Shown here piece after piece: positions 9,147-17,658 of a DNA stretch of 34,343 nt. Where the stretch lies: NCBI GenBank assembly GCA_024644085.1, contig JAHELS010000034.1:6521-40863 (forward strand), given 5' to 3'. Each line of letters begins with the position of its first letter. Within the stretch, counting starts at the first letter, position 1. The position numbers were made by a program, and so were the translations under genes. Source of the stretch: Rhodopirellula sp. GTDB lineage: Bacteria > Planctomycetota > Planctomycetia > Pirellulales > Pirellulaceae. Below the pieces are notes generated by a model, which had not been told where the DNA came from, did no database searches, and saw only the letters and a list, made by a program, of their open reading frames with translations.

Positions 9147-9281
9147 GCGGGGCGCGTTGTTAATATTCCTGGTTCGTTCCAGTGGTATAAACTACTGCAA
9201 CGCACCTTCGTCAGGCTGCTCGGGAGTGGCCGCTTTCGCAGCATCCTTTGAAAATGAATCAATGAAAGGCTCGAGACAACG

Positions 9282-10667
9282 ATGAAACCCTCACTGATTC
9301 CGTTCTTGATCGCCGCCGTGTTGAGTGCCAGTAACGCGATCGCGGCCGAAAAGCCGAACCTGCTGTTTATTATCGCCGACGATTGTACGTTTCGCGACGT
9401 CGGGTGCTACGGCGGCCAGGCCCACACTCCCCACATCGACAAACTCGCCACCGAAGGAATGCGGTTCACCCACTGTTTTCAAACGGCGCCAATGTGCTCC
9501 CCGACGCGGCACAACATTTACACCGGCCAATACCCCGTCAAGACAGGCGCCTATCCGAATCACACGGCAACCTATGATCACGTGCAAAACATCACGCACT
9601 ACTTGAAACCGCTTGGATACCGAGTCGCCCTCTCGGGCAAGACTCACATCGGTCCGCGAGAGTTGTTCGAATTCGAGTACAGTTCCCAGGACAACAATCC
9701 CGACATGGATTCGATCGATCGCTTGCTTCGCGAGAGTGCCAAGAACGACACTCCGTTTTGTCTGTTCGCGTGCAGCAACGAACCGCACACGCCGTGGAAC
9801 AAGGGGGACTCGTCTCGCTACCCGCCGTCAAAAGTCAAGATCCCACCCTACCTGGCGGACACCCCCGCGGTGCGAGAAGGATTCAGCCGGTATCTCGCGG
9901 AGGTCACTTACTACGACGACCAGGTCGGCCAGTTGCTCGACCTGCTTGAGAAACATGATCTTGCCGAGAACACGCTCGTGATGGTTGTCTCGGAGCAAGG
10001 GAATTCAATGCCGCTGGCAAAATGGACCTGTTACGACAACGGACTGCAATCCGCCATGGTCGTTCGCTGGCCCGGCAACGTGCAACCGGGCTCGGTGTCC
10101 GATGCCATGGTCGAGTACGTCGACGTCACTCCGACGTTCGTCGAGGTGGCCGGCGGTGAGCTCGCGCCGGAACTTGACGGACGGAGCTTTGTTGACGTGC
10201 TGCGTGGAAAATCGAACGAGCACAAGGATTATGTCTACGGAGTGATGACCACTCGAGGCATCATCAATGGCAATGAATGCTACCCGATTCGTTCGGTCCG
10301 CTCTCGCACGCACAAGTTGATCGTGAATTTGAAGAGTGATCAAACCTTTACAAATGTCTGTATGAAGAGCCCCGAATTTGTCTCACTGCTCGAGGCCGCC
10401 TCCGCAGGCGACAAACAGGCACAGAGAGTTGTCGAGCGTTATCAATATCGACCTCCGGTCGAGTTCTACGACGTTGTCGCTGATCCACTTGAAATGAATA
10501 ACCTCGCCGATGATCCGACCCACGCCGAGACCATCGCAATCCTGAAAGCTGAATTGGACGACTGGATGGTCTCACAGGGAGACAAGGGAATCGAAACGGA
10601 AATGGTGGCCAACCATCACAAGAAGAAGCAGTCCCAGAAGGGTTCCAAAAAAACAAAACCGGAATGA
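9282..10667 (+). CDS. Exported sulfatase (N-sulfoglucosamine-sulfohydrolase-like)
   Basis: Alkaline-phosphatase-superfamily sulfatase of 461 residues, likely periplasmic. It has a signal peptide (1-22, cleavage near AIA-AEKP), metal-binding D33-D34 (IADD), and the C72-S-P-T-R76 signature in which Cys72 would become formylglycine. SGKTHIG at 118-124 supplies the active-site Lys/His. The second metal loop is SEQGNSMPLAKW (237-248) rather than the usual SD(H/N)G, a pattern closest in layout to N-sulfoglucosamine sulfohydrolases. The C-terminus is Lys-rich. It hydrolyses sulfate esters or sulfamates of a carbohydrate that cannot be named from sequence. Activity needs a formylglycine-generating enzyme encoded elsewhere. 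It converges with the XylR-like regulator gene only 20 nt away, suggesting a shared sugar-responsive locus. Confidence 0.9.
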   Translation: MKPSLIPFLIAAVLSASNAIAAEKPNLLFIIADDCTFRDVGCYGGQAHTPHIDKLATEGMRFTHCFQTAPMCSPTRHNIYTGQYPVKTGAYPNHTATYDHVQNITHYLKPLGYRVALSGKTHIGPRELFEFEYSSQDNNPDMDSIDRLLRESAKNDTPFCLFACSNEPHTPWNKGDSSRYPPSKVKIPPYLADTPAVREGFSRYLAEVTYYDDQVGQLLDLLEKHDLAENTLVMVVSEQGNSMPLAKWTCYDNGLQSAMVVRWPGNVQPGSVSDAMVEYVDVTPTFVEVAGGELAPELDGRSFVDVLRGKSNEHKDYVYGVMTTRGIINGNECYPIRSVRSRTHKLIVNLKSDQTFTNVCMKSPEFVSLLEAASAGDKQAQRVVERYQYRPPVEFYDVVADPLEMNNLADDPTHAETIAILKAELDDWMVSQGDKGIETEMVANHHKKKQSQKGSKKTKPE

Positions 10668-10687
10668 GCCGAAAGACCTCGGTGCAT

Positions 10688-11920
10688 TCACCGGTCGACT
10701 CCTGTGGACCGTCGGAATTGCGACGGCGTCAGGTTCGTTTCCCGTTTGAACGCAACAGTCAGGTATTCGGTATGCTCGAACCCGGTCCGCTCGGCGATGG
10801 TGCAAAGTGGCAGGTCGGTTTCCTGAAGCATTTGTTTCACCCTTGTCATTCGCTGGCGCATGATCTCCTGATGTGGTGTGCAGCCGAGGATCTTTCGAAA
10901 TCGACTTTCGAGGACTCGGCGTGAAAGCGTCGAATGCTTGAGCAGATCGCTTACGTTAATTCCGTCGCACGCGTATTCGCGGATGTAACGCACGGCCGCG
11001 GCGACATCGCTGTCGTCAATCGCCAGGATATCGGTCGACTGGCGGGTCTCGATCCCCAAAGGCTTTACCAGCACCGGGTCGAGCGCAACCTGATCACCCG
11101 ACATCATCCGGTCAAGCAATTGCGCCGCTTCGAAACCTGCGCGGCGGCTGTTGGGTATCACGCTGGTCAGCGGGGGATCCGAGAGATTGCAAAGGAGCAT
11201 GTCATTGTCCGCGCCGATTACGGCCACCTGTTCGGGCACTGCCAATCCCAACTCTCGACAAACATCAAGAACCTGTTGAGCCTTGATGTCATAACATGCC
11301 ATGATTCCGACTGGCTTGGGAATCGATTTCAACCATCGTCCCAAACCCTCTTTTTCGGCGTCCCAGGAATAGGCATCGTCCAACCGGGGAATCGAGGCAT
11401 GGCAGAAGTATCTGCACTGGGCCGCGGTGACGGCTTGCGAAAAATGCTGTTCGCGCCAGAGCGACCAATTGAATCCAGCGTCGCCGACGTAAGCAAGATT
11501 CTTAAAGCCCCGCTCGATCAAGTGAGACGCCGCGAGCGCCGCAATTGCCTGATCGTCCGTTTCGACCCACGGAATATTGGGCACGTGTCGGGCCGCGCTG
11601 ACGTCGACGACCGGCAGGTTTTTTTGCCCGACCAATTCGGCAACCGCTTCGCTTTCGATCCGGGCGATGATCCCGTCACCACGCCAATCGGCGAACCATC
11701 GCGCCGGACGGGCCGCGCGTTCCTGCTCCGGCAAAAAGACCGACCAAGGCTCGCGGCCCCGCATATACTCAATCACCCCCTCGAGCACGCCGCGTGCATA
11801 CGCATTGGAGGTTTCAATCAACAGGGCAACGGAACGGCGAGAGGTGACCACGGCGAGAGGGCGGGGGTGGGAATAATTAAATTCGAAAATCTCGAAAGCC
11901 CCTGAAAAGGCTCCCAACAT
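10688..11920 (-). CDS. XylR-like transcriptional regulator (LacI-type sensor + AraC HTH)
   Basis: Sugar-responsive DNA-binding protein. An N-terminal periplasmic-binding-like domain (roughly the first 270 residues) begins near RRSVALLIETSNAYARGVLEG and includes DGIIARIES and a VIGADND hinge segment. The C-terminal AraC/XylS double helix-turn-helix (about the last 105 residues) shows TLSRRVLESRF, GCTPHQEIMR and GFEHTEYLTVAFKRE. This is the XylR architecture common in planctomycetes. The start is uncertain: TTG at 11941, ATG at 11920 and GTG at 11851 are in frame, and none has a good Shine-Dalgarno. GTG 11851 would fit the domain boundary best. It diverges from the Gfo/Idh/MocA gene across about 120 nt and is tail-to-tail with the sulfatase, so it likely controls this locus. 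Its ligand is unknown. Confidence 0.88.
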   Translation of the reverse strand: MLGAFSGAFEIFEFNYSHPRPLAVVTSRRSVALLIETSNAYARGVLEGVIEYMRGREPWSVFLPEQERAARPARWFADWRGDGIIARIESEAVAELVGQKNLPVVDVSAARHVPNIPWVETDDQAIAALAASHLIERGFKNLAYVGDAGFNWSLWREQHFSQAVTAAQCRYFCHASIPRLDDAYSWDAEKEGLGRWLKSIPKPVGIMACYDIKAQQVLDVCRELGLAVPEQVAVIGADNDMLLCNLSDPPLTSVIPNSRRAGFEAAQLLDRMMSGDQVALDPVLVKPLGIETRQSTDILAIDDSDVAAAVRYIREYACDGINVSDLLKHSTLSRRVLESRFRKILGCTPHQEIMRQRMTRVKQMLQETDLPLCTIAERTGFEHTEYLTVAFKRETNLTPSQFRRSTGVDR

Positions 11921-12041
11921 TGTAAACCATGCGAATTTCAACGGTAAAAAAACTCAATTCCTTTGCGCACAATCTCATGGATTTCCCTCGACACAACGTT
12001 GACAATGATCCCGTTCGAGATGACTTCTACAAGGGAAAAGA

Positions 12042-13160
12042 ATGAGCAAAACAGTCAACGCGGCAATGATTGGTCTCGGTTTCGGATCAGAATTCATTCC
12101 GATCTACCAGGCGCATCCCAATACAAATGTTCTTGCGATCTGTCGCCGCAATGAAGATGAAATGAACAAGACGGGCGACCAGTTTGGAATCGAACGGCGC
12201 TACACCAACTATGACGATGTCCTGGCCGACCCGGACGTCGATTTCGTGCACATCAACAGCCCGATCCCCGATCACGCGTGGATGTCGCTCAAGGCGCTCG
12301 ATGCCGGAAAGCATGTGATGTGCACCGTTCCGATGGCGACGACGATCGGGGAGTGTCGCGACATCGTTGAAAAGGTCAAGGAGACGGGCCTGAAGTACAT
12401 GATGGCGGAGACAGTGGTGTACAGCCGCGAATTCCTGTTCATCAAAGATCTTTACGAGAAGGGTGAACTCGGCAAGATTCAACATGTTGCCGCCTCGCAC
12501 CCACAGGACATGGACGGATGGCCCGCGTATTGGGAGCGGATGATTCCGATGCACTACGCCACCCACGTCGTCAGCCCCTGCCTTGGTCTGGTAGATGGAT
12601 TGGCCGAGTACGTCAGCTGCTTTGGATCGGGAACGGTACGCGATGACATCGCCGAAAAGTCGGGCAACAAGTTCGCCGTTCAATCCTGTCACATCAAGGT
12701 CAAGGACAGCGACCTGACCGCTCATATCTGGCGGTTTCTCTACGATGTCGCTCGCCAATATCGCGAGAGCTTCGATGTCTACGGTACAAAAAAGAGCTTC
12801 GAGTGGACGCTGATCGAAGACGAACCGCATGTGATTCACACGGCCAAGAAACCAGAACCTGAAATCCCGGAAAAGGTCCATGTGCCCGACTTCGCCCACT
12901 TGCTGCCGCCGGAAATCCAAAAATTTACAATGCCGCAAGAGATACACGACACGCAGCATCTGTCGTTTGTCCAAGGTGGCGGACACGGCGGATCGCACCC
13001 TCATTTGGTGAACGAATTCGCAAAGGCTTTGCTGGAAGATCGTGATCCATGGCCCAACGCAGTGACCAGCGCAAATTGGACCTGTGTCGGCATCTGTGCT
13101 CATGAATCGTCGCTGAAAGGTGGCGAGAAAGTCGGCCTCCCAGATTTCACACTGGTCTGA
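12042..13160 (+). CDS. Gfo/Idh/MocA family oxidoreductase
   Basis: NAD(P)-dependent sugar or cyclitol oxidoreductase family protein of 372 residues. The N-terminal Rossmann fold has the glycine motif IGLGFGS (10-16). The family's CEKP segment appears as CTVP (94-97), so the usual catalytic/cofactor lysine is missing. The C-terminal alpha/beta domain includes a MHYATH segment (about 178-183) and a His-rich GGGHGGSHPHLV segment near 313-324. No signal peptide, so it is cytosolic. A GGGA-type ribosome-binding site precedes the ATG. The gene diverges from the XylR-like regulator and lies 90 nt upstream of the giant ThuA fusion in the same direction, probably in the same transcript. Family members, including ThuB, act with ThuA on disaccharides. 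The specific substrate is unknown, and the lysine loss may mean altered chemistry. Confidence 0.9.
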   Translation: MSKTVNAAMIGLGFGSEFIPIYQAHPNTNVLAICRRNEDEMNKTGDQFGIERRYTNYDDVLADPDVDFVHINSPIPDHAWMSLKALDAGKHVMCTVPMATTIGECRDIVEKVKETGLKYMMAETVVYSREFLFIKDLYEKGELGKIQHVAASHPQDMDGWPAYWERMIPMHYATHVVSPCLGLVDGLAEYVSCFGSGTVRDDIAEKSGNKFAVQSCHIKVKDSDLTAHIWRFLYDVARQYRESFDVYGTKKSFEWTLIEDEPHVIHTAKKPEPEIPEKVHVPDFAHLLPPEIQKFTMPQEIHDTQHLSFVQGGGHGGSHPHLVNEFAKALLEDRDPWPNAVTSANWTCVGICAHESSLKGGEKVGLPDFTLV

Positions 13161-13250
13161 CTTGATTCCAATACGTGCGTCGAATCGGCACAAAGAATGG
13201 ACTTCCGCGGCCTCAACCAATTACTCCCTCCCTCGTTTCAAAGTCATCCC

Positions 13251-16200
13251 ATGACGATTCATCGATACCTGTTGCTGATTCCACTGACGCTACTGTGTTG
13301 CCTGTCCCAGGCACAGCAGCCGGGTGACGCCCGGTTGAATCTTTTGTTTCTTGGCGACAACGGACCCCACCAACCGGCCCGCCGCGCTGCGGAATTGCTG
13401 CCGGTGCTCGAATCACGCGGCATCGATGTTCGTTACACCGATGATGTCGAGGGCGCGTTGAGCGACCAGAGTCTCAGCCAGGTCGATGGGTTGATCGTTT
13501 ACGCCAACATCGACGAGATCGCCGACGACCAGGCCAACGCACTTCTGGATTTCGTTTCCGGCGGAGGCGGTTTCATCCCCCTGCACTGCGCGTCCTATTG
13601 TTTTCGCAATAACGATGACGTCGTCGCGTTGATCGGAGCGCAATTCCAAAGGCACGGCGGCGAAGTCTTTTCCGTCACCCCCACCGGTGCAGCGAAAACC
13701 CATCCGATCATGCAGGGGTATCGCAGCTTTGAGAGTTGGGATGAGACGTACATCCACCACAAACACAACGAACAGAATCGCACCGTGCTGGAGGTTCGAG
13801 CCGAAGGCGACCACGTCGAACCGTGGACATGGGTGCGCACCCACGGCGAAGGTCGCGTGTTCTACACGGCCTGGGGCCACGACCAACGGACGTTCACCAA
13901 CCCAGGTTTTCATAATCTGGTCGAACGAGGCATTCGATGGGCCTGCGGCGCGGATCCGACCGCGGTCCCGAGTTTCGCCGGCGTCAAGCGGGAACCCCTT
14001 GCCGATGTCGCGATGACACCCATCCGATCCGACGTGCAACCGTTCGAGTACGTCGACGTCGGGCCAAAGATCCCCAATTACGTGCGCAGTCAGAAGTGGG
14101 GCGAGCAGGAAGCACCCAAAAACATGATGCAGAAGCCGCTCTCTCCGTCTGAATCCCTCAAACACTACGTGACGCCAGTCGGCTTTGAGATGGAATTGTT
14201 CGCGACCGAACCCCAGATCGGCGGCAAGCCCATCTGTTTTAACTGGGACGAGAAGGGCCGACTTTGGGTAGCCGAGACTTTTGATTATCCCAACGAGTTG
14301 CAACCCGAGGGGAAAGGTCGCGACACAATTCGCATCTGCGAGGACACCGACGGCGATGGCAAGGCGGACAAGTTCACGCTGTTCGCGGAAAACTTGAGCA
14401 TCCCCACCAGCATGGCGTTTTCTCATGGCGGCGTAATCGTCCACCAGGCCCCCGATACCCTGTTCTTGAAGGATACCGACGGCGATGACGTTGCCGATGT
14501 CCGCAAGGTGCTGTTCACCGGATGGAGCACTGATGACACGCACGCCGGTCCGAGCAACCTGAGGTACGGCCACGACAACTGGTTCTACGGCATCGTCGGC
14601 TACGCCGGATTCAGGGGCCAGATCGCGGGAAAGCGGCAATCGTTTCGAACCGGTTTCTATCGTTTCAAGGTTGACGAGGTCGACGGCTCGGTCGCGGTGA
14701 CTGATTTCGAATTCCTCAGGAATACCGACAACAACTCCTGGGGCGTTGGACTCAGCGAGGAAGGGTTGCTGTTTGGATCGACGGCCAACCGCAATCCAAG
14801 CGAGTTCATGCCGGTTGCAAACCGGCACTACGAACGCGTTCGAGGCTGGACTTCATCGGTGCTCAGAGGCATCGCCGACACCCACATCTTCCATCCGATC
14901 ACCGACAAGATTCGCCAGGTGGATCACCACGATGGTTACACGGCCGCCGCCGGTCACGCGTTATATACCGCGCGACGATATCCCAAAGACTACTGGAATC
15001 GAACCGCATTCGTCGCCGGCCCGACCGGACATTTGGTCGGAACGTTCGTGCTTGAACGTGACGGTGCCGGTTACAAATCGACAAGCCCGCTGAATCTCGT
15101 CGCCAGCGATGATGAATGGGCGGCGCCGATCATGGCGGAGGTCGGTCCCGATGGAAACGTCTGGGTGATCGATTGGTACAACTACATTGTTCAACACAAT
15201 CCGACGCCGGTAGGTTTTGAAACCGGCGCCGGGAGTGCTTACGTCACCGATCTTCGCGACAAGAAGCATGGCCGCATTTACCGTGTCACGTTTGGCGACG
15301 ATGCCGATGGAATCAAGACCTTGGACCAGGCGTCCAGCGGTGAACTTGTCGACGCCCTCTCGTCGACGAACATGTTTTGGCGACTTCACGCGCAACGACT
15401 GCTCGTCGAGCGTGGCGACACGACGGTCGTACCCGAACTTCTCGAGCGGGTGAAAAAACAAAGGGTTGATGAAACGGGTCTTGACGTCGGGGCGATTCAT
15501 GCCCTGCGCACACTCGAAGGTCTTGCCGCGTTTGAAATCGCGACAGCCCAGGAAGTCCTTCGCGGCGCCCTGGCTCATCGCTCCCCCGGGGTCGTTCGAA
15601 CTGCGATTGAAGCCATGCCTCGAAACGAAAAGGGACGGGAAGCGATTCTTGGTTCCGACGTCTTCGATTCGTCCGATGCCCAGGTAAGGTTGTCGGCACT
15701 GTTGGCTCTGTCAGAAATGCCGCCGTCCAGGGAATCGGCCACGCGCGCCTTGACCGCACTGAATGATCGCGCAAACCAATCGGATCGATGGATGCTCGAC
15801 GGGGCAACCAGCGCTGCCGCGGCAAGCGGCGGCGAATTCCTGGTTGCCGCGTGTCACGCAGATTCGGTCACCCCGGAACTGGTTTCTTCGATAGCTGTCG
15901 TCGCACAACACGTCGCAAGATCCCAGGACGAGAACGCCGTCCAGCAGGTAATCGGTGCGCTGGTCGCTGCGCCCGCCGTAGTCGCGACGGCCGTCCTTGA
16001 CGGATGGTCCGCCGGGTGGCCGAAAGACAAGACAATCGCGATCGATGACAAAACCGATGAGTCATTGTCGAAACTTTTCGACTCGGTTTCGGCGGGATCC
16101 AAGGGAAAGCTCATCCGTTTGGCAAAGTCCTGGGGAAGCTCTGGGCTCGCAAAGAATGCTGAGTTGATCGCTAAATCGTTGACCAAAATCGTCGGCGACG

Positions 16201-17639
16201 AGAGCCTGAGCGAAAAGGACCGCGTCAACGCGGCCTCGGATCTGGTCGGTTTGATGGACGAAGACTCTGATACGGCGGTTGATCTGCTCGATTCGATTAC
16301 ACCGAGAACACCCCAGTCGACAGCAACGGGAATCATCGCGGCCCTGCAAGCAAGTCGTGCCCCGGATCTTGGCGAGATTATCCTTGATTCGATGAATCGC
16401 TTGACACCGGCCGCGCAGGATGCGGCGCGGCGCGTGATGCTGGCACGCCCTGGAACAACGCGCACGCTGCTGACCGCACTGGGCGAACGCAAACTCGCCC
16501 GCGAAGACCTCACCCTTGACCAACAACAGGCCTTGCTGGCACATCCGAACCGAGAGATCCGGGCTCAGGCAGAAAAAGTGCTTGCCGGTTCAGGCGGATT
16601 GCCGAGCCCGGATCGCGAAAAGGTGCTGGCATCGCTGATGAAAACCACTCAGCAAAGCGGAGATGTCGAGCGCGGTAAGGCTATCTACGTGAAGAATTGT
16701 GCCAATTGTCATACGCACCGGGGCGAAGGCCAGAAAGTGGGACCTGATTTGACCGGCGTTGCCGTGCACCCGAAGGCCGAATTGCTGACACACATCCTCG
16801 ACCCAAGCCGGAGCGTCGAAGGCAACTACCGAAGTTACGCCGTGCTGACACTCGACGGAATCGTGATCAATGGAATGCTCGCGTCCGAGACACAGACGAC
16901 GATTGAGATCTTCGACGCGCAGGGCAAGAAACAGGTCGTGCTTCGCGAAGACATCGATCAATTGATCGCCTCGCCGAAATCGGTGATGCCCGAAGGATTT
17001 GAGAAGCAAATCGACGAACAAGGCTTTGCCGATCTGCTCGAGTTCCTGGCCTCGCCGGGCAGATTCCTTCCTCTGCCGCTGGCCAAAGCGGCCTCAGCTA
17101 TCAGCACCAAGGGCCTGTTTCACGATGGCGATGAGGGACCCGACCGAATTCTTTTCGATGATTGGTCGCCGAAAATGGTAGGCGACATTCCATTCGTCCT
17201 CGTCGATCCCCAGGGAAAACGGGAACCCAACGTCGTGTTGTTGCACGGCCCCCGCGGAACCATGCCGCCAAGAATGCCGAAATCGGTCAAGCTTCCATGC
17301 AATTCACGAGCCATCGCGATTCACTTGCTCAGCGGCGTGAGCGGTTGGGGATTCCCTGCGCACCAGGAAAAATCAGTTTCCATGATCGTGCGGTTGCATC
17401 TCGCCGATGGATCGACGGAAGATCACCCGCTGATAAACGGTGTCCATTTTGCGGACTACATCCGCCGCGTTGACGTACCCGAGTCAGAATTTGCAATGAT
17501 GGTCCAGGGCCAGCAATTGCGGCACATCACGGTCCATCCAAGATCCGATCAGGTGATCACGGAAATCGAACTGATCAAGGGAGATGACCCCACATCACCG
17601 ATCGTCGTCGCGGCTACTGTCGAGACCTCGAGCCACTGA
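13251..17639 (+). CDS. ThuA / membrane-bound dehydrogenase / HEAT / cytochrome c fusion protein
   Basis: Very large exported protein of 1462 residues from the ATG at 13251. That start places a signal peptide at 1-22 (LLCCLSQA-QQ); the frame extends to 13197 with an unlikely N-terminal tail. Order: a ThuA-like domain (about 28-245); the PVC-type membrane-bound dehydrogenase beta-propeller (about 295-685) with two calcium-type loops, DTDGDGKAD and DTDGDDVAD; a HEAT-like helical region (about 690-1125); a mono-haem cytochrome c domain with CANCH at 1150-1154 and the GPDLTGV/HILDPSRSVEGNY pattern typical of planctomycete c-type domains; and a C-terminal beta-rich domain (about 1290-1462) of unclear family, possibly sugar-binding. 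Likely periplasmic oxidation of a carbohydrate with electrons passed to the haem. The neighbouring Gfo/Idh/MocA gene supports a keto-sugar pathway. Substrate and reaction order are inference. Confidence 0.9.
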   Translation: MTIHRYLLLIPLTLLCCLSQAQQPGDARLNLLFLGDNGPHQPARRAAELLPVLESRGIDVRYTDDVEGALSDQSLSQVDGLIVYANIDEIADDQANALLDFVSGGGGFIPLHCASYCFRNNDDVVALIGAQFQRHGGEVFSVTPTGAAKTHPIMQGYRSFESWDETYIHHKHNEQNRTVLEVRAEGDHVEPWTWVRTHGEGRVFYTAWGHDQRTFTNPGFHNLVERGIRWACGADPTAVPSFAGVKREPLADVAMTPIRSDVQPFEYVDVGPKIPNYVRSQKWGEQEAPKNMMQKPLSPSESLKHYVTPVGFEMELFATEPQIGGKPICFNWDEKGRLWVAETFDYPNELQPEGKGRDTIRICEDTDGDGKADKFTLFAENLSIPTSMAFSHGGVIVHQAPDTLFLKDTDGDDVADVRKVLFTGWSTDDTHAGPSNLRYGHDNWFYGIVGYAGFRGQIAGKRQSFRTGFYRFKVDEVDGSVAVTDFEFLRNTDNNSWGVGLSEEGLLFGSTANRNPSEFMPVANRHYERVRGWTSSVLRGIADTHIFHPITDKIRQVDHHDGYTAAAGHALYTARRYPKDYWNRTAFVAGPTGHLVGTFVLERDGAGYKSTSPLNLVASDDEWAAPIMAEVGPDGNVWVIDWYNYIVQHNPTPVGFETGAGSAYVTDLRDKKHGRIYRVTFGDDADGIKTLDQASSGELVDALSSTNMFWRLHAQRLLVERGDTTVVPELLERVKKQRVDETGLDVGAIHALRTLEGLAAFEIATAQEVLRGALAHRSPGVVRTAIEAMPRNEKGREAILGSDVFDSSDAQVRLSALLALSEMPPSRESATRALTALNDRANQSDRWMLDGATSAAAASGGEFLVAACHADSVTPELVSSIAVVAQHVARSQDENAVQQVIGALVAAPAVVATAVLDGWSAGWPKDKTIAIDDKTDESLSKLFDSVSAGSKGKLIRLAKSWGSSGLAKNAELIAKSLTKIVGDESLSEKDRVNAASDLVGLMDEDSDTAVDLLDSITPRTPQSTATGIIAALQASRAPDLGEIILDSMNRLTPAAQDAARRVMLARPGTTRTLLTALGERKLAREDLTLDQQQALLAHPNREIRAQAEKVLAGSGGLPSPDREKVLASLMKTTQQSGDVERGKAIYVKNCANCHTHRGEGQKVGPDLTGVAVHPKAELLTHILDPSRSVEGNYRSYAVLTLDGIVINGMLASETQTTIEIFDAQGKKQVVLREDIDQLIASPKSVMPEGFEKQIDEQGFADLLEFLASPGRFLPLPLAKAASAISTKGLFHDGDEGPDRILFDDWSPKMVGDIPFVLVDPQGKREPNVVLLHGPRGTMPPRMPKSVKLPCNSRAIAIHLLSGVSGWGFPAHQEKSVSMIVRLHLADGSTEDHPLINGVHFADYIRRVDVPESEFAMMVQGQQLRHITVHPRSDQVITEIELIKGDDPTSPIVVAATVETSSH

Positions 17640-17658
17640 CACCTTCCCCGAGCGATCG

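Noticed and set aside
10934-11905. Plus-strand 323-codon ORF opposite the XylR-like gene
   Set aside because: The minus strand encodes clear sensor and AraC motifs; the plus frame has none.
12087-13220. Minus-strand 377-codon ORF opposite the Gfo/Idh/MocA gene
   Set aside because: Antisense to a recognisable Rossmann protein; no family features.
13413-14828. Minus-strand 471-codon ORF opposite the giant dehydrogenase
   Set aside because: Long only because of GC-rich codon structure; the sense strand carries the ThuA and propeller motifs.
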